This document shows positions 9,611 to 16,687 of a DNA stretch of 64,000 nt, piece after piece. The notes below the pieces were generated by a model. The model ran no database searches. It had not been told where the DNA came from and saw only the letters and a program-made list of their open reading frames with translations. The position numbers and the translations under genes were made by a program. The stretch spans positions 3,782,001 through 3,846,000 of the forward strand of contig NZ_CP051774.1 in assembly GCF_012913485.1 (NCBI RefSeq), read 5' to 3'. Numbering within the stretch: the stretch's first letter is position 1; every line of letters starts with the position of its first letter. The DNA comes from Luteolibacter luteus. GTDB lineage: Bacteria; Verrucomicrobiota; Verrucomicrobiia; Verrucomicrobiales; Akkermansiaceae.

Positions 9611-10299
9611 CGTTGAACTCCTTTCGTTGTCAGTCCTTCACAGATCAGCTCGACATGTTCGTCGAGGATCGCCGCAATTTGTGCGGTGTGGCTCTCGTCG
9701 AGCTTGGCCACTCCGAGCCGGCGGAGAATCGTTGCTCTCGCCAGGGTGAAGACCAGCACCTGGCCGAAGATCGCGTGGGTCCGCAGGATCACCTGCTGGG
9801 ATTCTGCCTCTTCTCCCGTGGCCACTGCCACAGCCCGGGTGAAAAGCTGGTGGAGAGGGCGCAGTGTCTTTTCGTAGAGAAGATCGAATTTCTCGCTGGG
9901 AGCCGCTTGCTCGCGCAGCATCACCAGCCGGATCTTCTCGAATTCTGAGCCCTCCAGTTGTTCTCCTAGAAGAGTCCGCATCATCCGCTTCATGATCGAC
10001 TTGGCCAACTTCTGGTCGGGTCTTCCTTCCTTGAAGCGTTCCCGCGCTTCCTCAGCCACCTTGCCGAAGACGCCTTGGACATACTGGCCGATGCCTTCGA
10101 GGACCGCCGTGTAGAGAGTCTCCTTATTGACGAAGTAATAGGCGATAGCCGCCACGTTCTGACCCGCCTCATCCGCAATCTCCCGGACCGAGGCGTTGTC
10201 GTAGCCCTTTTCGCCGAACTTCTTCAGCGCAGCCAGCAGCAGCTTCCGCCGCGCTTGCTCGCCTTTGTTCGGACTCGATGGAAACAGTTCCCGCTCCAC
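9607..10299 (-). CDS. cecR: TetR-family repressor, CecR-like
   Basis: About 230 residues from the GTG at 10299. The helix-turn-helix lies near the N-terminus (ASVREIADEAGQNVAAIAYYF). The ligand domain ends with THAIFGQVLVFTLARATILRRLG and HVELICEGL, matching E. coli CecR/YbiH. The open frame runs 12 codons further to a TTG at 10335, but that TTG is part of a TTGACA -35 element inside the operator, so it is unlikely to be the start. GTG 10299 is my choice; it has no convincing Shine-Dalgarno. The first gene of the exporter operon is thus its own regulator, as in E. coli cecR-ybhGFSR. Confidence 0.85.
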   Translation of the reverse strand: MERELFPSSPNKGEQARRKLLLAALKKFGEKGYDNASVREIADEAGQNVAAIAYYFVNKETLYTAVLEGIGQYVQGVFGKVAEEARERFKEGRPDQKLAKSIMKRMMRTLLGEQLEGSEFEKIRLVMLREQAAPSEKFDLLYEKTLRPLHQLFTRAVAVATGEEAESQQVILRTHAIFGQVLVFTLARATILRRLGVAKLDESHTAQIAAILDEHVELICEGLTTKGVQR

Positions 10300-10307
10300 G
10301 AAGAAAG

Positions 10308-10335
10308 AAATTACACGACCGTCCAAAAATGTCAA
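10308..10335 (-). promoter_or_regulatory. Promoter of the cecR-ybhGFSR operon
   Basis: Read on the minus strand, TTGACA (10335-10330) is a perfect -35 box, followed 16 bases later by TAATTT (10313-10308) as a weaker -10. The putative GTG start is only 9 bases further, so the transcript would have a very short leader. The element lies inside the 37-base inverted repeat listed next. Confidence 0.5.
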
Positions 10336-10347
10336 ACGATTGTGTAA
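10311..10347. promoter_or_regulatory. Palindromic operator, candidate CecR binding site
   Basis: An inverted repeat has left arm TTACACGACCGT (10311-10322) and right arm ACGATTGTGTAA (10336-10347). Ten of the 12 arm positions are complementary, and the arms are separated by 13 bases. It covers the -35 and part of the -10 of the operon promoter, an ideal place for an autoregulatory TetR-family repressor. The TTACAC/GTGTAA ends are exact. The assignment to CecR is inferred from position. Confidence 0.6.
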
Positions 10348-10472
10348 GTTTGGTGGCTAGCCCGGCAGGGATTTCGTTTTCCGTCGCTGCGGAAGAATCT
10401 CCCCGGAGCTTCATCAGGGCTTCACATTGCCCTGCCATGGATCTCTTTCAGAATCCAAACCTCTGCCTTGTG

Positions 10473-11036
10473 ATGGCAAAAAAGAAAGCCCCTCTCCCTC
10501 TGATTGTGTTCACGGTTTCGTTGGCTGGCATTCTCCTTCTTGGGGCCTTCGCGTCCCCTTGCATGCCCATCAACAAGTCGAAGAAGCTGCAGACCTTGAA
10601 CGATGCCATGGGGCTCCAGACCGCGCTCAACAACTACTACAGTGAGTACGAAAAGCTGCCGGAATTCGGCATGGGGGGCGATGAAGCGCAGACCGATGGC
10701 GTGGTCGGTTCCAAGCTTCTCACCATTCTTCTGGGGAAGGAGGAGGTGAGTGATGACATGCAGAACAAGAAGCAGATCACGTTTCTCAATGCGAAGGTGA
10801 ACAAGAACAGAGCCAAGGGCGGCCTCATCTACTCCAATGGTGGATCCGCAACCCTTCCCGAAGGGCTCTACGATGCATGGGGGAGACCCTTCCGACTGAA
10901 GTTCGATCTCGATAACGACCAGGAAATCGCAGATCCACTCGAGGAAGGAAACATCATCCGCAACAAGCAGGTGATCGTTTATAGCGACGGGGAGGACAAA
11001 AAGCCCCAAAGCGAAGACGACATCAAAACGTGGTGA
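10473..11036 (+). CDS. GspG-like pseudopilin paralogue without a prepilin signal
   Basis: This 187-residue protein shares its whole globular part with the pseudopilin at 14192-14794: DAMGLQTALNNYYSEYEKLP, an FGMGGDEAQTDG block, LLTILLGKEEVSD, QNKKQITFLNAKVNKN, PEGLYDAWGRPF and the C-terminal DDIKTW. The N-terminus keeps a hydrophobic helix (LPLIVFTVSLAGILLLGAF) but lacks the G|FTLVE prepilin peptidase site. It should therefore stay membrane-anchored and unprocessed. ATG 10473 aligns with the paralogue start; ATG 10437 is an alternative. It is followed 39 bases later by a second paralogue, so the two are probably co-transcribed. Confidence 0.7.
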   Translation: MAKKKAPLPLIVFTVSLAGILLLGAFASPCMPINKSKKLQTLNDAMGLQTALNNYYSEYEKLPEFGMGGDEAQTDGVVGSKLLTILLGKEEVSDDMQNKKQITFLNAKVNKNRAKGGLIYSNGGSATLPEGLYDAWGRPFRLKFDLDNDQEIADPLEEGNIIRNKQVIVYSDGEDKKPQSEDDIKTW

Positions 11037-11075
11037 CTTTTGCCTCTTTGCACCAATCGACTCTTCCGGAAAACG

Positions 11076-11630
11076 ATGGGCATGAGCAGGGACTTCATCA
11101 TCACCATGGGAGTGATTGTTGCCGGGGTGGTGGCTGTGAGCCTCTACACATCCCTAGTCGGTGTTCCGGGTCGGCCGCATGCTTGGACTGCCGGTGACGT
11201 GAAGTCCCTCGCGATGGCCATCGAATATTTCCATGAAGAGTATGGAATGTATCCCGACTTCGGCATGGAGGGAGATGAAGCTCAGGCCGACGGGCGATCG
11301 GGTTCATCGCTTTTCACCATCCTTCTTGGCAAGGAGGTGGTGACGGACAAGATTCAGAATAGGAAGCGGATTGCCTTCCTCAACGTGAAGGTAAGCAAGA
11401 GTAGAGCTAGGGGTGGCCTTGTGTACTCGAGCGGAGGTTCCGGCGTCATTCCCGAAGGTCTTTACGACGCTTGGGGCAATCCCCTGCATATGAAGTTCGA
11501 TATCGACTGCGACCAACAGATCGAGGATCCGCTCGAACAAGGGAAGGTCATCCGCAACAAGCCTGTTGTCGTTTACAGCTTTGGCCCGGACAGAAATCCG
11601 GGCGGAGGAGACGACATCATCTCATGGTAG
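11076..11630 (+). CDS. Second GspG-like paralogue without a prepilin signal
   Basis: About 184 residues from ATG 11076 (ATG 11082 also possible). The hydrophobic N-terminus is DFIITMGVIVAGVVAVSLYTS and again has no G|FTLVE motif. The globular domain has the same blocks as its neighbours (YPDFGMEGDEAQADG, LFTILLGKEVV, PEGLYDAWGNP, EDPLEQGKVIRNKPVVVYS, DDIISW) but is the most diverged of the three. It lies just downstream of the first paralogue, facing the 3' end of rnr. A role in a type II-like secretion or pilus machine is inferred only from homology within the window. Confidence 0.7.
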   Translation: MGMSRDFIITMGVIVAGVVAVSLYTSLVGVPGRPHAWTAGDVKSLAMAIEYFHEEYGMYPDFGMEGDEAQADGRSGSSLFTILLGKEVVTDKIQNRKRIAFLNVKVSKSRARGGLVYSSGGSGVIPEGLYDAWGNPLHMKFDIDCDQQIEDPLEQGKVIRNKPVVVYSFGPDRNPGGGDDIISW

Positions 11631-11662
11631 CAGCTTGCCGCGTCGTGATCCATGTTCAGGCT

Positions 11663-14002
11663 TTACCGCTTCTTCTTCCCCGGCTTGCGATCCTTGCTTT
11701 TTCCCTTTGGCGGCCAGCTCTTTTCAAACTTCCGCTTCTTCTCCTTCTTGGCAGGCTTCTCCTCCCACTTCGCCGGAGCGCCGTGAACCTTCGGCTGAGC
11801 TTCGCCTTTCTCCAGCGCGATGCGGAAGTCGATGAACTTCCCTTGGAAGTCGATGCGCTGCACCTGCATCTTGATCCGTTGGCCGAGTTGGAACTGCAGC
11901 CCGCTTCGCGAAACGAAGCGCATCTGTGATTGCTCGAAGCGCCACTCGCCACGAGGCAAATCCTCGCGCTTGATCATGCCGCGAGCGCCAAGATCGGTCG
12001 CTTCCACCAGCAAGCCCATCATACGCACGTCTGTCACCACGCCCTCGAATACCGGAGGCTCCGGCATCTTCGAGCAGAGGTTCAGGTACTCGAGCATCTT
12101 GAGTTGCTTCGTCTCGTTCTCCGCTTCGGCCGAGGTCCGCTCGGTGTCGGAGATGTGGCGCGCGAATTCTGCGAGTTCGTTCTGCCCCGGAACCTTGTCC
12201 GTCTGTTTCGGAGGATTGGTGAGGAAGGCTTGGAGTGACCGGTGCACGATCAAATCCGCATAGCGCCGGATCGGGCTGGTGAAATGGCAGTAGTCGCCCT
12301 TCGCCAAGCCGTAGTGTCCCAGCGGATCCGCGGCATACATCGCGCGCTTCAGGCTCTTGAGCAGCCCCAGCTTGATCAGATGCTCATCGGGTCGGCCTTT
12401 CGCGCTATCGAGCAGCTTTTGAATGTGGGCACGGTTCGTCAGGTCCCCGGGCTGATATCCATGCGCCCGTGCGGTCTCGGTATATTCGTGCAGCTTTCCG
12501 AAATCCGGATCCTCGTGGACGCGATAAATGGTCGGCTTGTTCTTGATCTTCAGCAGACGCGCGACCGCTTCGTTCGCGATCAACATGCACTCCTCGATCA
12601 ATTGGTGACTGGCCGTGTGTTCCACTTGGTGGACCTCCACCGGCTTGCCCTTTTCATCCAGCTTCACGCGGATCTCCGGCATCTCCAGATCCAGGGCGCC
12701 ATCGGCGAAGCGCTTCTTGCGCAGGATCGCGGCCATCTTCCATGCCTCGCGCACCATCTCCTCGAGGCCCTTCACCGAGCCTTCCGGAGCGGGCTTGCCA
12801 TCCAGGATTGCCTGAGCCTGCTTATAGGAAAGCTTCGCCTGTGAATTGATCACGGCATCGCAGAAGGTCGTCTTGCTCACCTTGCCCGTTGGGGAAATCT
12901 CGATCACCGCGCATTTCGTCAGGCGGTTCACATCCGGCTTCAGTGAACAAATCCCATTGCTCAACTCCGGCGGCAGCATCGGCAGCACACGATCGACCAG
13001 ATAAGTCGAGTTCCCGCGCTCCGAAGCTTCCTTGTCGAGTGCGGTCCTCGGTTTCACGTAGTGAGATACGTCCGCGATGTGCACCGCGAGGGTCCACCCC
13101 TTGCCATGCTTCTCCACCCAGATCGCATCGTCGTGGTCCTTCGCATCCGCGGGGTCGATCGTGATGACCAGACGGTCCCGCCAATCCTCGCGCCGCGCGA
13201 TCTCCTTCGGATCGACCTCCTCCGGCACCGCGCGCGTTTCCCGTAGCACTTCCTCCGGGAATGAGGTGCGCAGACCCTGTCGGTGGATCACGGCCATGAT
13301 GTCCACCCCTGCGTCGCCCGGCCAGCCGAGCACTTCCAAGATCCTGCCGCGCGGGGTGCGATGCTTCTCCCACTGCTCCAGATCCACCACGACCAGCTGT
13401 CCCGGCTCCGCGGTCGTATCGCCGTGCACGTCGATCTGGCCTTCCATTGCGGGGTCCTCGGTCTCGACCCAGCCGAATTTTCCTTTCCTCTTATACACCC
13501 CGACCACCCGGCCGCTGCGGCGCTCGAGCACGCGCTCCACCTTGCCGCGCGCATCCGGTTCCTCTTCTTCCGAGAAACGCTTGCCCTGACGCCAGCGCGC
13601 GGGACGGGGGAGGTGAAAGATGACCTCCACGCGATCGCCTTCGAGCGCGGTGCCGGTATCGCGACGGGGAATGTGCAAGCGCGAGTACTTCTTCAGGTCG
13701 ATCCCCGAGGCCAGATTGCCGGGATCCGCCATGTCCGGGTAAAACCACGCATGTCCCCGGGGCAGGAAGCGGATGGTGCCGCGCAGATGGTTGCCGGTTT
13801 TCGCCTTCGGCGTCTCATACCGGCCCTTTTTCCCTTCTTCGATCACCCCTTCCTTCACCATCGCTGCCAGTTCCCCGCGCAGTAGCGGTCGGTCATTGGT
13901 GGAGAGGGACAGTTCGCGGGAGAGTTCCGACTTATTCATCGGGCGGTAACCCTTGCCGCCCATCAAGCGGAGCAACTCGCCCCGCAGTTCTTTTCGATCC
14001 AT
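11663..14002 (-). CDS. rnr: Ribonuclease R (RNB-family 3'-5' exoribonuclease)
   Basis: A 779-residue processive exoribonuclease that degrades structured RNA in the cytoplasm. An N-terminal winged-helix region (about 1-65) is followed by cold-shock/OB domains (about 70-230). The RNB catalytic core has the metal-binding motif TIDPADAKDHDDA at 281-293. A C-terminal S1 domain (FEGVVTDVRMMGLLVEATDLGARG) and a Lys-rich tail complete it. The basic tail and helix-turn-helix N-terminus favour RNase R over RNase II. It sits alone on the minus strand, between pseudopilin paralogues on the other strand. Confidence 0.92.
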   Translation of the reverse strand: MDRKELRGELLRLMGGKGYRPMNKSELSRELSLSTNDRPLLRGELAAMVKEGVIEEGKKGRYETPKAKTGNHLRGTIRFLPRGHAWFYPDMADPGNLASGIDLKKYSRLHIPRRDTGTALEGDRVEVIFHLPRPARWRQGKRFSEEEEPDARGKVERVLERRSGRVVGVYKRKGKFGWVETEDPAMEGQIDVHGDTTAEPGQLVVVDLEQWEKHRTPRGRILEVLGWPGDAGVDIMAVIHRQGLRTSFPEEVLRETRAVPEEVDPKEIARREDWRDRLVITIDPADAKDHDDAIWVEKHGKGWTLAVHIADVSHYVKPRTALDKEASERGNSTYLVDRVLPMLPPELSNGICSLKPDVNRLTKCAVIEISPTGKVSKTTFCDAVINSQAKLSYKQAQAILDGKPAPEGSVKGLEEMVREAWKMAAILRKKRFADGALDLEMPEIRVKLDEKGKPVEVHQVEHTASHQLIEECMLIANEAVARLLKIKNKPTIYRVHEDPDFGKLHEYTETARAHGYQPGDLTNRAHIQKLLDSAKGRPDEHLIKLGLLKSLKRAMYAADPLGHYGLAKGDYCHFTSPIRRYADLIVHRSLQAFLTNPPKQTDKVPGQNELAEFARHISDTERTSAEAENETKQLKMLEYLNLCSKMPEPPVFEGVVTDVRMMGLLVEATDLGARGMIKREDLPRGEWRFEQSQMRFVSRSGLQFQLGQRIKMQVQRIDFQGKFIDFRIALEKGEAQPKVHGAPAKWEEKPAKKEKKRKFEKSWPPKGKSKDRKPGKKKR

Positions 14003-14191
14003 ACGCCCGCATCATGCACGCTTAAAGCCAAGGTGGCAACCCGGGAGCGGTGGTCCCCCGCGCCCCAACAAATCCTCTTGGCACTGAGCGCCCCTGCACT
14101 ATCTTGAAAAAACTCCCACCGGGGAAAAACGGATGATTGCCACCGCTCCGGCTTTTGGCTCTCTTTCAGGAAATCTACGAAATATCCAGAC

Positions 14192-14794
14192 ATGAAAACC
14201 CGTCCAGCCAACCGCACCAACCGCGGTTTCACCCTCGTCGAGCTTCTCGTCGTGATCTCCATCATCGTGGTGCTCGCCGCGATGAGCTTCGGTGCTGCAA
14301 ACATGGCCATCAACAAGGCCAAGAAGCTCCAGAGTTCCAATGACGCGAACGGGCTGAAGACCGCCATTGAGAACTACTACCAGGAGTACAGCAAGATGCC
14401 TGACTTCGGTATGTCGGGCGACGAAGGCCAGACGGATGGCCAGACCGGTTCCGAACTCCTCACCATCCTTCTGGGCAAGGAAGAAGTGAGCGACAGCATG
14501 CAGAACAAGAAGCAGATCGTCTTCCTCAACGCCAAGGTGAACAAGAACAAGAACAAGGGTGGTCTTGTTTACTCCAACGGTGGTAACGGTGCTACCCCGG
14601 AAGGCCTCTATGATGCCTGGGGCAATCCGTTCCACATCAAGATCGACGACGACTATGATGGTGAGATCACCGATCCGCTCGAGCAGGGCAATATCGTCCG
14701 CAACAAGCAGGTGATCGTTTACAGCTACGGTCCCGATGGCGCGAAGGGCGCGAAGGGCAAGACCGGCGTGGGCGATGACATCAAGACTTGGTAA
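14192..14794 (+). CDS. Type II secretion GspG-like major pseudopilin
   Basis: A 200-residue protein with a canonical type III prepilin signal: a short basic leader, Gly12 and then F13TLVE17 with a long hydrophobic helix (LLVVISIIVVLAAMSFGAAN). After cleavage and N-methylation by a prepilin peptidase it should polymerise into a pseudopilus at the inner membrane. The globular part includes PEGLYDAWGNPFHIK, typical of GspG C-termini, and Asp-rich segments that could bind calcium (KIDDDYDGEITD). It has two signal-less paralogues 2.5-3.7 kb upstream. No secretin, ATPase or platform gene is adjacent, so the machine must be encoded elsewhere. Confidence 0.8.
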   Translation: MKTRPANRTNRGFTLVELLVVISIIVVLAAMSFGAANMAINKAKKLQSSNDANGLKTAIENYYQEYSKMPDFGMSGDEGQTDGQTGSELLTILLGKEEVSDSMQNKKQIVFLNAKVNKNKNKGGLVYSNGGNGATPEGLYDAWGNPFHIKIDDDYDGEITDPLEQGNIVRNKQVIVYSYGPDGAKGAKGKTGVGDDIKTW

Positions 14795-14824
14795 GCTCCC
14801 GCGTTCATAAGCCTCTTTCATCCA

Positions 14825-14855
14825 CCCCGCCCGGCTTGGCCGCGGCGGGGTTTTT
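14825..14855 (+). terminator. Intrinsic terminator of the GspG-like gene
   Basis: A hairpin with arms CCCCGCC (14825-14831) and GGCGGGG (14844-14850) is followed directly by TTTTT, 30 bases after the stop of the pseudopilin gene. Confidence 0.85.
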
Positions 14856-15086
14856 CGTGTCCCGTGCTCTGGATCGCAAGGAATTGATCGTTAGCGCCTT
14901 TCAAATCAGATTCTGCAATAATCGGCAGAAATTGAGATCAAAAGTGATCTGGCGTGGAAGATGCAGTGAGGCCAGCGGGCTCATGCCCAGCCTCCCCTTC
15001 GCGATCGCCATCACGTCCGGTGAAAACCTGCCCTCAGCACCGTGTGTTGCGGGCGATTGCGAACTCTTTCCAGCGGTAGGATGGTC

Positions 15087-15129
15087 GCGAGGCGGTACCC
15101 CATGAATTCAGGGATACCGCCTCGCCTTT
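15087..15129 (+). terminator. Orphan terminator-like hairpin in a gene-free gap
   Basis: Eleven-base arms GCGAGGCGGTA (15087-15097) and TACCGCCTCGC (15115-15125) are perfectly complementary and followed by CTTTT. It lies 230 bases after the previous plus-strand terminator, with no credible protein gene between them. It may therefore end an unrecognised small transcript. On the minus strand it lies just after the EF-hand gene stop, but there it would lack a U-tract. The rest of 14856-15086 shows nothing else I can name. Confidence 0.5.
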
Positions 15130-15177
15130 TCCATCCGGCAGCGCAGGTATCCTCAAACCAAGCGCTGCGACGGGCTG

Positions 15178-15741
15178 CTAAGGGCCCTTATTCGCCTGCG
15201 GTGGCTGTGCCGGTCCATGTCCGTGCGGTGGCCCTTGGGGCTGCAGTTCACGAGGCGTCAGTTCGCCGTCACCGTTCTTGTCGAGTTTGGCCAGCCCTTC
15301 CGGTGCGGTCTGGATCTCGCTTGCGGAGACCTTCCCGTCGCGATCCGTGTCGAGGGTCGCAATCACGGGTGGCAACGGCCGATGGGGAGGGCGGCCCTCC
15401 TGGTCCGCTCCCTCCGTGGGTGGCGGACCGGCTCGGAGAGGCGGGGGGCTGCCTGCTGGGCCATGTGGTGGTGGCGGCGCACCTTCCGGGGGCTCGGGTA
15501 ACAGTTCGTCCAAGGTTAGTTCGCCATCGCCGTTTTCATCCAGCGCCTTGAGCGCCTCGCCCGAGGCGGCAATCTCCGCTGCGGAGATTTTGTGATCCCG
15601 GTCGCTATCCAGCGTTTGGATCAGGGGCATCGGAGGATGCGGAGGATGTCCACCCTCCGGAGGTCCCTGGCGTTCCTCTTGGGCCTGGCATGCGATCGCC
15701 GCCAGCAGTGCTGCGGCGAAGGTGATCGTGGTCGTATTCAT
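15178..15741 (-). CDS. Secreted four-EF-hand protein
   Basis: This 187-residue protein starts MNTTTITFAAALLAAIACQA, a signal peptide, at ATG 15741; the longer open frame upstream is not used. Four canonical EF-hand loops occur in two pairs: DSDRDHKIS, DENGDGELT, DTDRDGKVS and DKNGDGELT. The pairs are joined by a long Pro/Gly/His-rich linker. It should bind calcium in the periplasm or outside. It is transcribed divergently from a CpxRA-like two-component pair, 217 bases away. This is the relative position of cpxP next to cpxRA in enterobacteria, so a sensory accessory role is plausible but unproven. Confidence 0.85.
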   Translation of the reverse strand: MNTTTITFAAALLAAIACQAQEERQGPPEGGHPPHPPMPLIQTLDSDRDHKISAAEIAASGEALKALDENGDGELTLDELLPEPPEGAPPPPHGPAGSPPPLRAGPPPTEGADQEGRPPHRPLPPVIATLDTDRDGKVSASEIQTAPEGLAKLDKNGDGELTPRELQPQGPPHGHGPAQPPQANKGP

Positions 15742-15897
15742 TGTTGTTATCCGTTCGTGGTTTAAGCGGCGGAGAACCGTCATCCGCCAACGATGGAACC
15801 GGCCCATTGTTAAGCGTGTGTGTGGGTTGCGGTGGCTTCGTGTAAAAGTCGCCTTTTCCCCGGAACACAGGCCGCTCTTCCACCTCCCGGAAGTTTT

Positions 15898-15913
15898 GTT
15901 AAGGAGAGGTAAA
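15898..15913 (+). promoter_or_regulatory. Possible CpxR-like direct-repeat box
   Basis: GTTAA (15898-15902) and GTAAA (15909-15913) are separated by 6 bases. This fits the CpxR consensus of two GTAAA elements 4-8 bases apart with one mismatch. It lies 45 bases before the response regulator start, in the divergent region. Two TTAAGCG copies (15762-15768, 15810-15816) lie nearer the EF-hand gene. Such short motifs occur by chance. Confidence 0.25.
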
Positions 15914-15958
15914 ACCGGTGGCTGAATGTCGCCGGCTTGCGCCATCCTCCCCTGAAGC

Positions 15959-16687
15959 ATGAATCCGAGGGATCTTCCCCAAGCCCGTCCCCTGCTGGTA
16001 GTGGACGACGATCGCAAGCTCTGCGGGCTGATCCGCGATTACCTGGCTCCTCACGGTTGGCAGGTGGACATGCGCCATACCGGTACCGAGGGCCTCGAAG
16101 CGGCCCGCTCCGGAAAGTTCGAGGCTGTGCTGCTCGATGTGATGATGCCGGGCATGGATGGCTTTGAGGTCCTGCGTGAACTCCGGAAATCCTCCACCGT
16201 GCCCGTCCTCATGCTGACCGCGATGGGAGAAGAGGCGGATCGCATCGTCGGCTTGGAACTCGGCGCGGATGATTATCTGCCGAAGACCTTCTCCAGCCGC
16301 GAGCTGCTCGCCCGCCTGCGCGCCGTCACGCGTCGCTCCGTTTCCCCGCCGGCCGGCGATGATGCCATCGCGAAGGATCTGGTCGCAGGCGAGCTGGTCT
16401 TGAATGAAGGCTGCCACGTGGCGACCCTCGCCGGCGAAGCGCTGGAACTCACCGCGCTGGAATTCGCGATCTTGGCGACCCTGCTGAAATCAAAGGGACG
16501 CGTGAAAACCCGGGAGTCCTTGTTAGAGGAAGTCTCGGACCGTCGCTTTGATGTCTTCGATCGGTCGATCGATGTGCACGTTTCCCAGCTTCGCCGGAAG
16601 CTCGGGGATGATCCGAAACAGCCGCGCTTCATCCACACCATCCGCGGCGTGGGTTACAAGCTGATGGACGAGGGCGCCGGATCATGA
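15959..16687 (+). CDS. OmpR/CpxR-family response regulator
   Basis: A 242-residue transcription factor. The receiver domain (about 10-125) has the acidic pocket DDD at 16-18, the phospho-acceptor Asp60 in AVLLDVMMPGMDGFE, and a Thr/Lys switch (MLTAMG, YLPKTF). A winged-helix DNA-binding domain follows, ending in LRRKLGDDPKQPRFIHTIRGVGYKL. Its stop overlaps the kinase start by four bases (ATGA, 16684-16687), so the pair is translationally coupled. It resembles CpxR most closely by eye. Targets are unknown; the divergent EF-hand gene is the obvious candidate. Confidence 0.88.
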   Translation: MNPRDLPQARPLLVVDDDRKLCGLIRDYLAPHGWQVDMRHTGTEGLEAARSGKFEAVLLDVMMPGMDGFEVLRELRKSSTVPVLMLTAMGEEADRIVGLELGADDYLPKTFSSRELLARLRAVTRRSVSPPAGDDAIAKDLVAGELVLNEGCHVATLAGEALELTALEFAILATLLKSKGRVKTRESLLEEVSDRRFDVFDRSIDVHVSQLRRKLGDDPKQPRFIHTIRGVGYKLMDEGAGS

